This document shows positions 1 through 8,478 of a stretch of 19,996 nt of DNA, piece by piece. The position numbers were made by a program, and so were the translations under genes. The notes beneath the pieces are model-generated. The model was not told the origin of the DNA. It ran no database searches and saw nothing but the letters and a program-made list of their open reading frames with translations. Within the stretch, counting starts at the first letter, position 1, and every line of letters starts with the position of its first letter. This stretch comes from Treponema sp. (lineage in GTDB: Bacteria; Spirochaetota; Spirochaetia; Treponematales; Breznakiellaceae). The stretch covers positions 1 through 19,996 of the forward strand of contig JAIWNU010000113.1 of NCBI GenBank assembly GCA_020216655.1, written 5' to 3'.

Positions 1-1274
1 TGGGATTGTATCTCCCCGTTATTTATACCAATGATCTTTTTAATCCCAACAGCTGGTATCACCCCAATGGTAACGATGAATGGTCCTTCGGTAGCGAATA
101 CTGGAATACGGATCCGACACAGGGAGCCTTGGATGCATTGCAGGACCTGGCTCTTAAAATCCGCTTTATTGAGTATGGACAACCTCTGGTTGACCCCCTG
201 TATCTTAAGGTCGGAAATCTTTCGAATATGACTATCGGCCATGGAGTCCTGATGCGGAATTTCGCCAACGACACGGATTTCCCCTCGGTAAGGCGGGTTG
301 GTATTAACGCTGGCTACGATGCCGGGCCATGGGGAGTGGAAGGGGTTGTAAATGATCTCGGAAAACCTGAGATTTTCGGTGGCCGCATTAAATTGCTTTC
401 ATTCTTTGGTGTAAGCGCTATAGCCGACATTAATCCCGCAGGAAGCCTTGCAACCCAGGCTGGACGGGATAGCATCGGCGATCCAATGATTATAGGGTCT
501 GCTCTGGACCTGGATTTCCCCATTCTGAAATTGAGCTTCTTGAACCTCCGGGCCTTTGCGGATGTTGCTGCGGTAGCCCCCTATAATAGAACCGCCACCG
601 GTAGTCTCAAAGAGGGTTTGCAGTATCAGGCAATTTACAATCCAGAGTATGGCAGCGGTTTCGAAGCATTCAGAAACTACGGCTTTGTATCCGGTTTTAT
701 GGGCAAGGCATTGATGGTTGACTGGAGGCTTGAATACCGGTATTACCGCGGCGCCTATCGGCCAACCTTCTTTGACAATACCTATGAACGGAACAGGGTA
801 AAATACGCTCTGGATTTCTACAATCTGCTCACTGCAACAAACGCTTCTAATGATGTAACGGTAAATGGCATATACGGCGAAGCGGGCTTCTCCCTGATTA
901 AAGACAAGATTGTATTTACCGCTGGCTACATGATGCCCTGGAGTCCCGATTCAAATGCAAGCTGGGATGTGATTGCTCAACAGGATTATATCCTTGCAAA
1001 ACTGGTTATCAACAAAGGACTCCTGCCCTTCTATGATATCTCCGGCGCTATCACATACGAACGGACAGGATTCGCCTATGCGATTAGCAAGGGACAACCG
1101 CTGGTAGATGCAAACACCATTTTCTCAGGTGAAATTGTCGTTCCCATAGCCAGCACTGTTGACTTTGCAGTCGTACTTGCGAACAATGCGGTACTAACTA
1201 CAAGCCCAACCTTGACAGATCCCCAATACAAAACAAGTCCAACCATTACATTTGAGACAAGGATTCATTTCTAA
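1..1274 (+). CDS. Outer-membrane beta-barrel protein, 5' end outside window
   Basis: About 423 residues are visible. The frame is open to the left edge; the first in-frame initiator is a TTG at base 6, but the codon before it is also coding and no ribosome site is seen, so the true start probably lies outside. The protein is rich in aromatic residues, glycine and asparagine with alternating polar/non-polar stretches. It ends in FETRIHF, a C-terminal phenylalanine as in outer-membrane barrels recognised by the BAM machinery. A conserved-looking stretch, IGHGVLMRNF then FPSVRRVGINAGYDAGPWGVEG, lies near residues 75-115. I do not recognise a named family, so substrate and function are unknown. 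It is the only gene in the left 14.9 kb on the plus strand and ends 23 bases before a strong terminator. Outer-membrane placement is inference from composition and the terminal signal; a periplasmic beta-rich protein is the alternative. Confidence 0.6.
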   Translation, partial: GLYLPVIYTNDLFNPNSWYHPNGNDEWSFGSEYWNTDPTQGALDALQDLALKIRFIEYGQPLVDPLYLKVGNLSNMTIGHGVLMRNFANDTDFPSVRRVGINAGYDAGPWGVEGVVNDLGKPEIFGGRIKLLSFFGVSAIADINPAGSLATQAGRDSIGDPMIIGSALDLDFPILKLSFLNLRAFADVAAVAPYNRTATGSLKEGLQYQAIYNPEYGSGFEAFRNYGFVSGFMGKALMVDWRLEYRYYRGAYRPTFFDNTYERNRVKYALDFYNLLTATNASNDVTVNGIYGEAGFSLIKDKIVFTAGYMMPWSPDSNASWDVIAQQDYILAKLVINKGLLPFYDISGAITYERTGFAYAISKGQPLVDANTIFSGEIVVPIASTVDFAVVLANNAVLTTSPTLTDPQYKTSPTITFETRIHF

Positions 1275-1297
1275 AACGACATAATAGATAATGAAAG

Positions 1298-1329
1298 GGC
1301 CATCCAGATCTTTTGGATGGCCTTTTTTT
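1298..1329 (+). terminator. Rho-independent terminator of the outer-membrane protein gene
   Basis: A perfect 9-bp stem, GGCCATCCA (1298-1306) with TGGATGGCC (1314-1322), has a 7-base loop and is followed by seven T residues (1323-1329). On the plus strand this is a textbook intrinsic terminator. It touches the stop codon (1328-1330) of the converging minus-strand lipoprotein gene. On the minus strand the same stem is followed by CCCTTTCATT, a poorer T tract, so it may end both transcripts but less well leftward. Confidence 0.9.
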
Positions 1330-2239
1330 ATCTCTCTTTTAACATCAAAGCCTTTATTGATTGCTTTTGATTGTCTGAAAGTTTTGAATCAGATAGTAGA
1401 AGGTTAAATTGGGTTTCATCTTTGTAGCCTGCAGCAAGAGCCGATTCAATATACTTTAATCCTTGAGTGTCAGAGGGATCTGAAATCATAATATATTTTC
1501 CTAAAAGGAAATCGATCTCCCCCTTCTGTAATCCTGCCGCTGCTTCCCGGTTACTTTGTTTTATTTTTTTAAGAGCCTCAATAGCACGGGCAAATAATGA
1601 TTGCCCTCCAGCTACTTCTGCAAATTCTTTTAATACCACTGGATCATCGCCCTTCTCAAGCCATTTTGAATAATGGTCAAGCGCCTCTGGATATCCAAGT
1701 TTTTTTTCTGTTCTTGCAAGCAGGAGCAGTGCATCCCTATCTTCACCCGCATGGGCGTTCAAATTTTTAAGTATGGATAAGGCATCATTATACTTTTTTA
1801 ATCCATATAAAACGAGCGCATAAGTATAACCGCTGTCTTTGCTTTCAGGGCTGAGGGCTACCACCCTTTTATAAAGGGTTTCCGCTTTTTCAAATTTTTG
1901 TGAGGCCAAATATGAAAAGGCTGCAGCTTTTAAAAGCATAAGATTATCTGCGTCTTTTTTTAGTAAATTTTCGAAAATCTGTGCAGCCTCATCATATTTT
2001 TGCTGTATAAAAAGTATTCTTCCTATGTAATAAAGAGATGCGGCCTCGGTCTTTTTAAATCTGCTTGCTTTTTGGAACCATACCTCTGCTTCATTATATT
2101 TGCCAAGATCAAAATATGCTTTTCCTATAGAATAAAGCTCTTCTTCTGAAACAGAAGAAGGTCCCGTAACGCAGGAGGAGAGAGAGAAAAGGAACAAACC
2201 TGTAAATAGAATGTTAACCAATACTATAGTTTTCTTCAT
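1328..2239 (-). CDS. TPR-repeat lipoprotein
   Basis: The 303-residue product starts with a basic MKK, a hydrophobic segment and a lipobox-like LSSC at residues 20-23, so Cys23 is the predicted lipidated residue and the protein should sit on a membrane facing the periplasm. The mature part is almost all helical TPR units, roughly residues 34-67, 68-101, 102-135, 137-166 and 169-196, with typical G-Y-x-x-A-x-x-x-F/Y spacing. A C-terminal piece around 259-285 (LKYIESALAAG) resembles Sel1/ankyrin-like helices. TPR lipoproteins usually act as scaffolds for envelope assembly; no partner can be named. Its ATG directly abuts the TAG stop of the UPRT-like gene and no clear Shine-Dalgarno is present, which suggests coupled translation. 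It is the last gene of the ispG run. Confidence 0.8.
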   Translation of the reverse strand: MKKTIVLVNILFTGLFLFSLSSCVTGPSSVSEEELYSIGKAYFDLGKYNEAEVWFQKASRFKKTEAASLYYIGRILFIQQKYDEAAQIFENLLKKDADNLMLLKAAAFSYLASQKFEKAETLYKRVVALSPESKDSGYTYALVLYGLKKYNDALSILKNLNAHAGEDRDALLLLARTEKKLGYPEALDHYSKWLEKGDDPVVLKEFAEVAGGQSLFARAIEALKKIKQSNREAAAGLQKGEIDFLLGKYIMISDPSDTQGLKYIESALAAGYKDETQFNLLLSDSKLSDNQKQSIKALMLKER

Positions 2240-3304
2240 CTATTGGCCAAGCACGGTATCTTCTATTTCTCTTAGCTGGGACCGGTATAGATTTGCTATG
2301 TTAGAACCATAGTCTGCTATAAGCTGCATAATATTCCTCGGATGCTCTTCTCCATCTTTTCCATTAATCCGGTCCCCCGCATCACCTAAACCGGGAAGAA
2401 TATAGGCAGCTTCATTGAGCACTGGATCCATCCAAAGCGTATATACCTTGCAGTTATCCAGGGCCCGCACCACCCGTAATGCGCCTTTTAAGGCAGAAAT
2501 AACATTGAAAAATTGTACCGAACGGGGCTTTACTCCCTGATCGAGCAGATACTTAACAACTGTAACCAAACTGCCGCCAGTCGCATTCATGGGATCTGCG
2601 AAAATGAGGTCCTTGTCGTTCAATTTTTCTAAATCAAAATAGGATTTTTCTAAGTCGAGAATATACTCCATGTCATTTTCGTGTTTCGTATCATCCCGCT
2701 TAATCTTAAACAATGCAAAAGGAGTAACATAGCTATGGGATGAATATTCTTGTATTTCCTTTGACATAATCATAGATGGCAGCAGGGCGCCGCGCAGCAT
2801 GACACACATCACGGTATTTTCTATTTTGTCATCAATATTAGGTATTTTATGAACCGCATAATTCTGTACCGGTACGGTAACCGGTGTTTTTACAATAAGA
2901 TAATTTTTACTTGATACCTGCGTCCCTGCGTATGCAAGCTTGAACAGCATTTCATAGGCCCGTTGTATATAATAAACAAATTCCTGTCCCCCAGTACGGA
3001 CATCCCTGAGCTTTGCAATAAGTCTTGATGCTTCAGGATGACTTTCTTGAGGAGTCAGAAAGGAATAAACATGAATACCCATTTCTTCTTTGCAGATTTC
3101 CTGCATTTTTCTGCCCATTTCGTTGTACAGTTCTATAAGATTCTGTTCTTCCCTGGCTCGTTCAGAAGCCGATTGGGTTGTCGTTAAGATACTGAACGAA
3201 AGCATTACCTGCCGGTATAAAGCATCCATTCGTGTGATGTTTTCTTTGTCATTTTCTGTCAAAAATCCATCCAGATCTTGAGCTTTTAATACAATCTTAT
3301 TCAC
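2240..3304 (-). CDS. upp: Uracil phosphoribosyltransferase-like protein with N-terminal extension
   Basis: The C-terminal part matches uracil phosphoribosyltransferase, which makes UMP from uracil and PRPP in pyrimidine salvage. With the start chosen here (354 aa) the PRPP-binding loop DPMNATGGS is at about residues 237-245 and the uracil-binding motif [12 protein letters not shown] at about 301-312. A core of about 240 residues begins near [12 protein letters not shown] (residue 95), leaving roughly 90 extra N-terminal residues; usual bacterial Upp is about 208. The core is divergent: the usual ILRAG is MLRGA here. I chose the GTG at 3304 because AAGGAG (3312-3317, minus strand) sits 7 bases upstream. 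A longer TTG start at 3331 would overlap the previous gene by 16 bases and lacks such a site. It lies 11 bases after the small barrel gene. Activity on another base cannot be excluded. Confidence 0.78.
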   Translation of the reverse strand: MNKIVLKAQDLDGFLTENDKENITRMDALYRQVMLSFSILTTTQSASERAREEQNLIELYNEMGRKMQEICKEEMGIHVYSFLTPQESHPEASRLIAKLRDVRTGGQEFVYYIQRAYEMLFKLAYAGTQVSSKNYLIVKTPVTVPVQNYAVHKIPNIDDKIENTVMCVMLRGALLPSMIMSKEIQEYSSHSYVTPFALFKIKRDDTKHENDMEYILDLEKSYFDLEKLNDKDLIFADPMNATGGSLVTVVKYLLDQGVKPRSVQFFNVISALKGALRVVRALDNCKVYTLWMDPVLNEAAYILPGLGDAGDRINGKDGEEHPRNIMQLIADYGSNIANLYRSQLREIEDTVLGQ

Positions 3305-3315
3305 GATAAGGCTCC

Positions 3316-3828
3316 TTATTTTTTCATCCAATAACGCAAACCAAGTTCAGCGGCAAAAAAGAAATCGGGGAACTTAAGATTTGGGGAGATAGACAAACCA
3401 AGCGATGGATCGAGGGCAAGAAATAATTCGTATTCCTTGTTTATATGCCATGATAAACCGATCGGCAGACGCAATCCAGCGGCTGATAATAACTCCCCTT
3501 GAATAGAGCCCATATTAAGATATCCGCCAATACCAAAATACCAGTCAAGATTAAAATCTTTTTCGGAAACCAGATCCTGATCGTATATGTACTTATCGCC
3601 GGTAACACCGAAAGCCACATTGTTATTTTGGATGCCAAGATAAGCAGCCCAATAAATAGGTATGCTGGGCAGCTTAAGGCTTAAACCTAAATTGGCACCG
3701 GTTCCAGCGAGCCCATAACTGGTTCCAATAACGCCACCGATACCAGTACCTTTTCCATGATCAGCAAACAGTTCGGTATTAATGAATAATGTGGCAATAA
3801 TTAAAATTACTATAGCCCTTGATTTCAT
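3316..3828 (-). CDS. Small outer-membrane beta-barrel protein (possibly DUF3996/BAPKO_0422-like)
   Basis: The 170-residue product has a clear signal peptide ([22 protein letters not shown], cleavage about residue 22). The mature part is glycine- and aromatic-rich with alternating hydrophobic strands ([58 protein letters not shown]), as expected for an eight-stranded barrel. The layout, including a late LRLPIGLSW...[11 protein letters not shown] stretch, reminds me of the BAPKO_0422/DUF3996 family of spirochetes; this is memory, not a search. Its ATG follows AGGAGGAG at 3833-3840, which overlaps the TAG stop of the upstream TPR gene. Function is unknown; a structural or small-pore outer-membrane protein is most likely. 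Confidence 0.65.
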   Translation of the reverse strand: MKSRAIVILIIATLFINTELFADHGKGTGIGGVIGTSYGLAGTGANLGLSLKLPSIPIYWAAYLGIQNNNVAFGVTGDKYIYDQDLVSEKDFNLDWYFGIGGYLNMGSIQGELLSAAGLRLPIGLSWHINKEYELFLALDPSLGLSISPNLKFPDFFFAAELGLRYWMKK

Positions 3829-3838
3829 ATTGCTCCTC

Positions 3839-4972
3839 CTATGGCTGTTGATTTATTGGTTCAATATAAGGTTTTTTTAATTGTGTCTGGGACCTTTTTT
3901 GCCATTCTTCAGCTTGCTCATACTTTGACAATATGGTCCACAATGAAAATGCAGTAGATCTTTGGCCAACGGCAAAGAGTGCTGCTGCAAGATAGTAGTT
4001 TGTCTTGTAATAGTCAATATCAACGATAAAAGGTTCTAGATCGACATACCGATTGAGATTGCGCAGTAATTGAGTGTAATCAGAAAATATGTATCCGTAT
4101 TCACGGCGCTGAATTTCCTTAATGAGCAAGGTATTTTGTATAAGAAACGCGTAGGTAAGATGTTCCACAGCCTTATCATATCTACCTGTTGTATAGTAAT
4201 AAAAACCAAGTTTACGATGGGCTGGCTCAACATCGGTGAGATCATATCTGTATAAAACGAGAAAACGATTTATTCCGTCTTCAGTTAAGGTTTTAAACAT
4301 TGCGGTCCTTATAAATGATTGAGAACGAGTGTCAGCGGACCATAGCGTGTCACTAGATAATATATTGATAAGGACCTTTTCGTAGTTTAGATAATCTTTT
4401 AATAAATAATGCATTTCTGCAATTTTATACCTAATTACAGTTGTAAACCCGTTATTTTCTACTGAAAGCTGCTGTGAAAGGGAGCGTTCATACTGTTTTA
4501 AGGCTATTTTTAGTTCTCCTTCAATTCGATACACTTCGCCAATCCAAAATTCAACTTCAGGGTATATCCGTAACTGGTCTATAAGGCTAATAATTTTTTG
4601 AGAAGAATCTTGGATAACCGTATCTTTATATTGGTATTTTATTTCGGATATTATATCTGAGATCCTCTTATTTGGCTTATCCTTAAGAAACAGTTCCAGT
4701 TTACTCAGCGAGTCTCCTAAAGCACGAACTTCATTTAATGAAAGGAAATCTATCCAGTCTTTCTGCATTTTGCTATATACAGCATCTCGTTTTCTTTTTG
4801 CATCTTCAAATGCATTCAGTGCTTTTCCGTATTCACTGTTTCGGAAATACTGTTTTCCCTTTTCTAAGACAAGCCAATAAGGATCTTCTGATACTTGCGC
4901 CAATAATGGGAAAGGATTGGTAAAATGTAAAAGGACGAGAAAACAAAGTATTTCAGAAAATCTTCGTTTCAT
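3839..4972 (-). CDS. Secreted TPR-like periplasmic protein
   Basis: The 377-residue product has an N-terminal signal sequence (residues 1 to about 26, ending LLAQ) with no lipobox cysteine at the cleavage site, so a soluble periplasmic protein is expected. Helical repeat units resembling TPR are visible at about residues 33-66 (YFRNSEYGKALNAFEDAK), 139-170 (GEVYRIEGELKIALKQYERS) and 254-281 (LGFYYYTTGRYDKAVEHL). The remainder is helical and rich in aromatic residues. I do not recognise a named family. Its ATG overlaps the TGA of ispG by four bases (ATGA), and it is followed after 10 bases by the small barrel gene, so it may support envelope assembly. The gene is markedly AT-rich compared with the V-ATPase genes. 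Confidence 0.7.
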   Translation of the reverse strand: MKRRFSEILCFLVLLHFTNPFPLLAQVSEDPYWLVLEKGKQYFRNSEYGKALNAFEDAKRKRDAVYSKMQKDWIDFLSLNEVRALGDSLSKLELFLKDKPNKRISDIISEIKYQYKDTVIQDSSQKIISLIDQLRIYPEVEFWIGEVYRIEGELKIALKQYERSLSQQLSVENNGFTTVIRYKIAEMHYLLKDYLNYEKVLINILSSDTLWSADTRSQSFIRTAMFKTLTEDGINRFLVLYRYDLTDVEPAHRKLGFYYYTTGRYDKAVEHLTYAFLIQNTLLIKEIQRREYGYIFSDYTQLLRNLNRYVDLEPFIVDIDYYKTNYYLAAALFAVGQRSTAFSLWTILSKYEQAEEWQKRSQTQLKKPYIEPINQQP

Positions 4973-6087
4973 AATTTATCCAATTCTTCGCTGAATGCAT
5001 GGTCAGCATCTTTTGCTTCGACAGTTCGAACAATCTTACCTTCTCTAAAAATAAGAACCTTGTCTCCAGCCCCGGTAATGCCAATATCAGCATGTCGTGC
5101 TTCCCCAGGACCGTTAACCACACAGCCCATCACTGCCACAGTTATATCTTTTTTTAGCATATAAAGCCGATCCCGCCAACGCTCGGTAAATTCATGGGTG
5201 TCAAAGCTGTTCCTTCCACAGCGAGGACAGGAAACTATGATTACCCCCTGACCTTTGTTATCTTTACCGCTTGAATCTGCCACGGCACTCACAATTTCCC
5301 TGCCGGCAATAACCTCATTTTCCACCGTATCAGATAAGGATACTCGAATGGTAGAACCTATCCCTTCTGACAACAGCGCATGCAGTGCAACGGCGCTTCG
5401 CACAATACCGGGGATCAACGGTCCCGCTTCAGTCACTCCCAAATGAAGTGGCACATCGGTCTTTTTTGCGATAATTCGATTGGCTTCCAATGTATCATAT
5501 ACGGATGAAGCTTTCATAGATAAGAGAACATTGGTAAAACCGAGAGATTCAAAAATCTCAAGTTCCCGTTCTGCTGTGGCAACCAGAGCCTCAGCTCGGC
5601 TCATTTTATGATTATCAACTGCATTTCTTAATTCAACCGGAAGACTCCCCGCATTAATACCAATCCTAATGGGAACACCCTTTTCGGCAGCCTTTGATAC
5701 AACTGCTTTTACTTTGTCTAAAGAGCCAATATTTCCAGGATTAATTCGTATCTTAGCAATGGGAAAGTCCATGCAGCGGAGGGCAATTTTGTAATCAAAA
5801 TGGATATCTGCCACAAGAGGCATGGTGACTCGTCGGGCCAATTCACCAAGCACTTCTGCAGAATCTATATCAGGTACAGCAAATCTAAGTAAACTGCACC
5901 CCATTTTTTGTAGTGTATCAATACGCTGCTCTATTTTTTTTCCAGCTTCGCCTTTGAGCAATGTTCTATCTAAATGATCCTTCCACATGGTCTGAACAGC
6001 CACAGGATAAGAACCACCTATAAGAACCGAAGATAGGTGTTCGAAACCACCGATTTTTACAACACGAACCATCTGTATTCGTTTCAT
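4969..6087 (-). CDS. ispG: 4-hydroxy-3-methylbut-2-enyl diphosphate synthase (IspG/GcpE)
   Basis: IspG is a [4Fe-4S] enzyme that reductively converts methylerythritol 2,4-cyclodiphosphate to HMBPP, the next-to-last step of the non-mevalonate isoprenoid pathway in the cytoplasm. The 372-residue protein has the TIM-barrel part (VADIHFDYKIAL around 92-103, RINPGNIG 114-121, GVTEAG 217-222). The C-terminal cluster domain carries the cysteines SCPRCGR (Cys287, Cys290), GCVVNGPGEA (Cys322) and the catalytic-type Glu329. These have the same spacing as E. coli Cys270, Cys273, Cys305 and Glu313, and the length is normal for the short bacterial form. The ATG at 6087 has no strong ribosome site; an internal ATG five codons later is possible. 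It heads the five-gene run and overlaps the next gene by four bases. Confidence 0.97.
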   Translation of the reverse strand: MKRIQMVRVVKIGGFEHLSSVLIGGSYPVAVQTMWKDHLDRTLLKGEAGKKIEQRIDTLQKMGCSLLRFAVPDIDSAEVLGELARRVTMPLVADIHFDYKIALRCMDFPIAKIRINPGNIGSLDKVKAVVSKAAEKGVPIRIGINAGSLPVELRNAVDNHKMSRAEALVATAERELEIFESLGFTNVLLSMKASSVYDTLEANRIIAKKTDVPLHLGVTEAGPLIPGIVRSAVALHALLSEGIGSTIRVSLSDTVENEVIAGREIVSAVADSSGKDNKGQGVIIVSCPRCGRNSFDTHEFTERWRDRLYMLKKDITVAVMGCVVNGPGEARHADIGITGAGDKVLIFREGKIVRTVEAKDADHAFSEELDKL

Positions 6088-6100
6088 GGATTACCACATG

Positions 6101-6142
6101 AAAAGACGGAGAAACCCATTCGCACTAGACCGAGTTTCTCCG
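6101..6142 (-). terminator. Possible intrinsic terminator after the V-ATPase operon
   Basis: Read on the minus strand, CGGAGAAAC (6142-6134) pairs perfectly with GTTTCTCCG (6115-6107) across an 18-base loop and is followed by TCTTTT. It lies between the atpK stop (6166) and the ispG start (6087). The large loop and short, interrupted T tract suggest partial rather than complete termination. I see no convincing promoter in the 78 bases between the genes. Confidence 0.5.
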
Positions 6143-6165
6143 CGTATCCGTGGCAAAGAATAGGG

Positions 6166-6591
6166 TTAACCTGCGATACCCAGGGAGAAAACCATTACAA
6201 AGAGTGCAACAGTTTCGATAAGACCTACTACAAGAATATAGTTACCGAAGCCCTGTCCAGTCTCTGCCAAAGCATCGGATGCATAGGCAGCGGCTTTTCC
6301 CTGATAGAGAGCTGAAGCTCCCATGGCAAGTCCGGCAAAAAGACCTACTGCCAACTTACCGACTCCGTCAAGACCGCCGCTTCTAATTGCATTCATCAAT
6401 ATAAAACCATATATGGTCTGGGTAAGAGGAGCCCCGGCGAAGGCGACCAAGAGGAACGGCACCGGCTTGTTTTGCAAAAAACATTTTTTCCAAGAACCGA
6501 TGGCGGTCATACCGGCAATGCCGGCTCCGAGGGCAGAACCAAAAGCTGAAAGGCCCAATGCAGCAGCAACACCAATCATTCCGATATCCAT
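6166..6591 (-). CDS. atpK: V-type ATPase subunit K (rotor ring proteolipid)
   Basis: This 141-residue, four-helix proteolipid forms the membrane rotor ring that carries ions through the Vo sector. The first hairpin has the glycine-rich SALGAGIAGMTAIGS and APLTQTIYGF; the second has LYQGKAAAYA and the ion-carrying glutamate in VGLIETVALF (Glu126). Only the second hairpin keeps the carboxylate; the first has Gln58 at the equivalent place, as in Enterococcus hirae NtpK. Thr57, Gln58, Gln97 and Glu126 line up with NtpK Thr64, Gln65, Gln110 and Glu139, which coordinate sodium, so sodium coupling is inferred. AAGGAG (6598-6603) sits six bases before the ATG. It is the last gene of the V-ATPase operon, 30 bases after atpI. 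Confidence 0.95.
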   Translation of the reverse strand: MDIGMIGVAAALGLSAFGSALGAGIAGMTAIGSWKKCFLQNKPVPFLLVAFAGAPLTQTIYGFILMNAIRSGGLDGVGKLAVGLFAGLAMGASALYQGKAAAYASDALAETGQGFGNYILVVGLIETVALFVMVFSLGIAG

Positions 6592-6621
6592 AATCTTCTC
6601 CTTATCATGTAATATGCCCTA

Positions 6622-8478
6622 TTACTGGGAAGTTTCTTTTACAGCAAAGGGCGAATATTTGACACCAGACCATTCCATTCCGAGATGGCCGGAGTATTCC
6701 AACATATTAAGCCGAACCCCATGAACGACAACCGAAAGGGCGCTCATGGCCAGGTTAAGCCCATGCCCAAAGAACAGTATGAGGGCCCCCGCAAGTATCC
6801 TGACTAAGCCTCCTGGAAGCCCCGCCGCCATACCGTTAAAACTCTCTGCGATAGCATAACCCGCAAGTCCCACTGCAAACAGACGAATGTAGCTGATAAT
6901 ATCAGAGAAACTTGATACCGCAGAAAGAAAGGTCGGCAGAAAGTTGGCAAAACTCTTTAAAATATTGGCAAAAAAGTTTCCTCCTTTCTGTTCGGCAAAT
7001 ACAAAATAGGTGACAAGCCCGCCCCCAATCATCCAGAGGGCAAATGGCGGAACCGGAAAGGCGGTCTTGTCAAGCACCAGGTTCAGTACGAGAAAATAAA
7101 GCCCTAAAACCATTGAAAGCCAACCAAGCTGTGCAAAGGCAGTCAATGAAGGCAGTGCTTTTTTAATATTTTTTGTATGGGCCCATACAAGCTGTACTGT
7201 CCCTATAATGAAACACAGGTGCTTTACGTTCTGCTGTACCAAACGAGCTGCTTCTTTAGGAGACAACGCAGCATTTGGCTTAAAAGGAGGAATAACCAAA
7301 CTCTTCAGGAAAGACGGCAAACTTTCGTAAGGGAGCGCAAACCAGGTGCCATTTATTGCACCCCAAATAATTGTTGCAGAAGAAAGCAGCAGCAAAAGAA
7401 GCACCCCATCCGCAATTTTTCCTGTTTTCTTTTTACCTTTTAAGCCAGCCCACAGACTCAGCAGCAAAATCAGAGCGCCGTATCCTGCGTCTCCGATAAT
7501 CATGGCAAAAAAGAGGGAGAAAAAGACCAGGAAGGACATGCTGATATCATATTCATGATAACCCGGTACAGTACCAAGAAGGTCAAAAATGGGCTGCACA
7601 ATTCTGATGTAAGGCGGATTGCGAACAAGGGTCGGGGGAGCATCGCCTTCCGAAGGGTCGTCGATGAGAAGGGCCCAGCCGTTTTCTGCAGCAGCCCGTT
7701 TTAGCTTGCCCGCCACATCAGATGGGATATAACCGTGTATCCAAGAAATCGCAAGGCCAGGAGGCGTATCTTCGGTAACTTCCATGCTTGCCTTTGCAGC
7801 TTCGAATTCAGCCTTTTCGTTTAATTTCTGGATATAGCTTTCTATTAATCCCTGGTTTACAGAAAGGGCTGAAAGCTTCTGTTCTATGTCCGCAATAGTT
7901 TGTTTTCGCTTCTCAATCCGCTGCGAAAGCGCGGCAGTTGAAAGCTCTGGCAAGGCAAAGGGAGTTTCTCCGGGAATAGGAGTACCTACCGCAAGGCAGC
8001 GAACCATATTTTTATCTTTTGATAGAGTAATTATCTCTATTGAAGGATAAATATGTTCATATACCTTTTTCGGCAGTTCATAAGGGATTAGGGTAATACC
8101 CTTTTGCTTGAGCTCCTCTAGGCCTGCAGGATCAAAATCACCCCAGGACTGAATTCTTGATAGCTCCTTAAAGTCAGAAGCCAACAATTCTTGTTCTTGT
8201 TTACGCTGATCGAAAAGGCTTAATACAAGTGTAACAAGCTCTTCAGCCTGTACTTCAGCTTCACTGGTATTGGGTTGCGTTTTTTTTGCCGCAAAATTCC
8301 TCAGAATGCCAAGAGCATGTTCTGCCTGGGCTTTCTTTTCCATGACAGCGGAGAGGGACTCCGAAACAATGCCTTTCTGTTCCAGGTGAAGCACCCCAAG
8401 TTTTCGTAACGCTTCAAGAGATGCTTCCCTTTCGCGATCAAAAATAACTAGAGAGACCTTTTTCATGGGTACAATCAT
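6622..8478 (-). CDS. atpI: V-type ATPase subunit I (a-subunit homologue, stator)
   Basis: The 618-residue protein joins an N-terminal soluble arm (about 1-300, with coiled coils near 40-65 and 185-230) to a C-terminal membrane part with about seven or eight helices. This stator lines the ion half-channels against the K ring. Diagnostic stretches are PPTLVRNPPYIRIVQPIF (281-298), MIIGDAGYG (326-334), SYIRLFAVGLAGY (529-541) with Arg532 as the likely essential channel arginine, and VVHGVRLNMLEYSGHLGMEW (584-603) near the C-terminus. The start MIVPMKKVSL fits the family. Its ATG overlaps the TGA of atpD by four bases, and an 8-A run (8280-8287) lies in frame near residue 66. Length is within the bacterial range (about 600-660). 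Confidence 0.96.
   Translation of the reverse strand: MIVPMKKVSLVIFDREREASLEALRKLGVLHLEQKGIVSESLSAVMEKKAQAEHALGILRNFAAKKTQPNTSEAEVQAEELVTLVLSLFDQRKQEQELLASDFKELSRIQSWGDFDPAGLEELKQKGITLIPYELPKKVYEHIYPSIEIITLSKDKNMVRCLAVGTPIPGETPFALPELSTAALSQRIEKRKQTIADIEQKLSALSVNQGLIESYIQKLNEKAEFEAAKASMEVTEDTPPGLAISWIHGYIPSDVAGKLKRAAAENGWALLIDDPSEGDAPPTLVRNPPYIRIVQPIFDLLGTVPGYHEYDISMSFLVFFSLFFAMIIGDAGYGALILLLSLWAGLKGKKKTGKIADGVLLLLLLSSATIIWGAINGTWFALPYESLPSFLKSLVIPPFKPNAALSPKEAARLVQQNVKHLCFIIGTVQLVWAHTKNIKKALPSLTAFAQLGWLSMVLGLYFLVLNLVLDKTAFPVPPFALWMIGGGLVTYFVFAEQKGGNFFANILKSFANFLPTFLSAVSSFSDIISYIRLFAVGLAGYAIAESFNGMAAGLPGGLVRILAGALILFFGHGLNLAMSALSVVVHGVRLNMLEYSGHLGMEWSGVKYSPFAVKETSQ

Noticed and set aside
6572..6591. 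Alternative start for atpK
   Set aside because: AAGGAG six bases before ATG 6591 and the family-typical length fix the start.
8280..8287. Run of eight A residues in the atpI coding strand as a possible slippage site
   Set aside because: The zero frame stays open through a full-length, family-typical protein and no useful product is seen in the other frames; no stimulatory structure is obvious.
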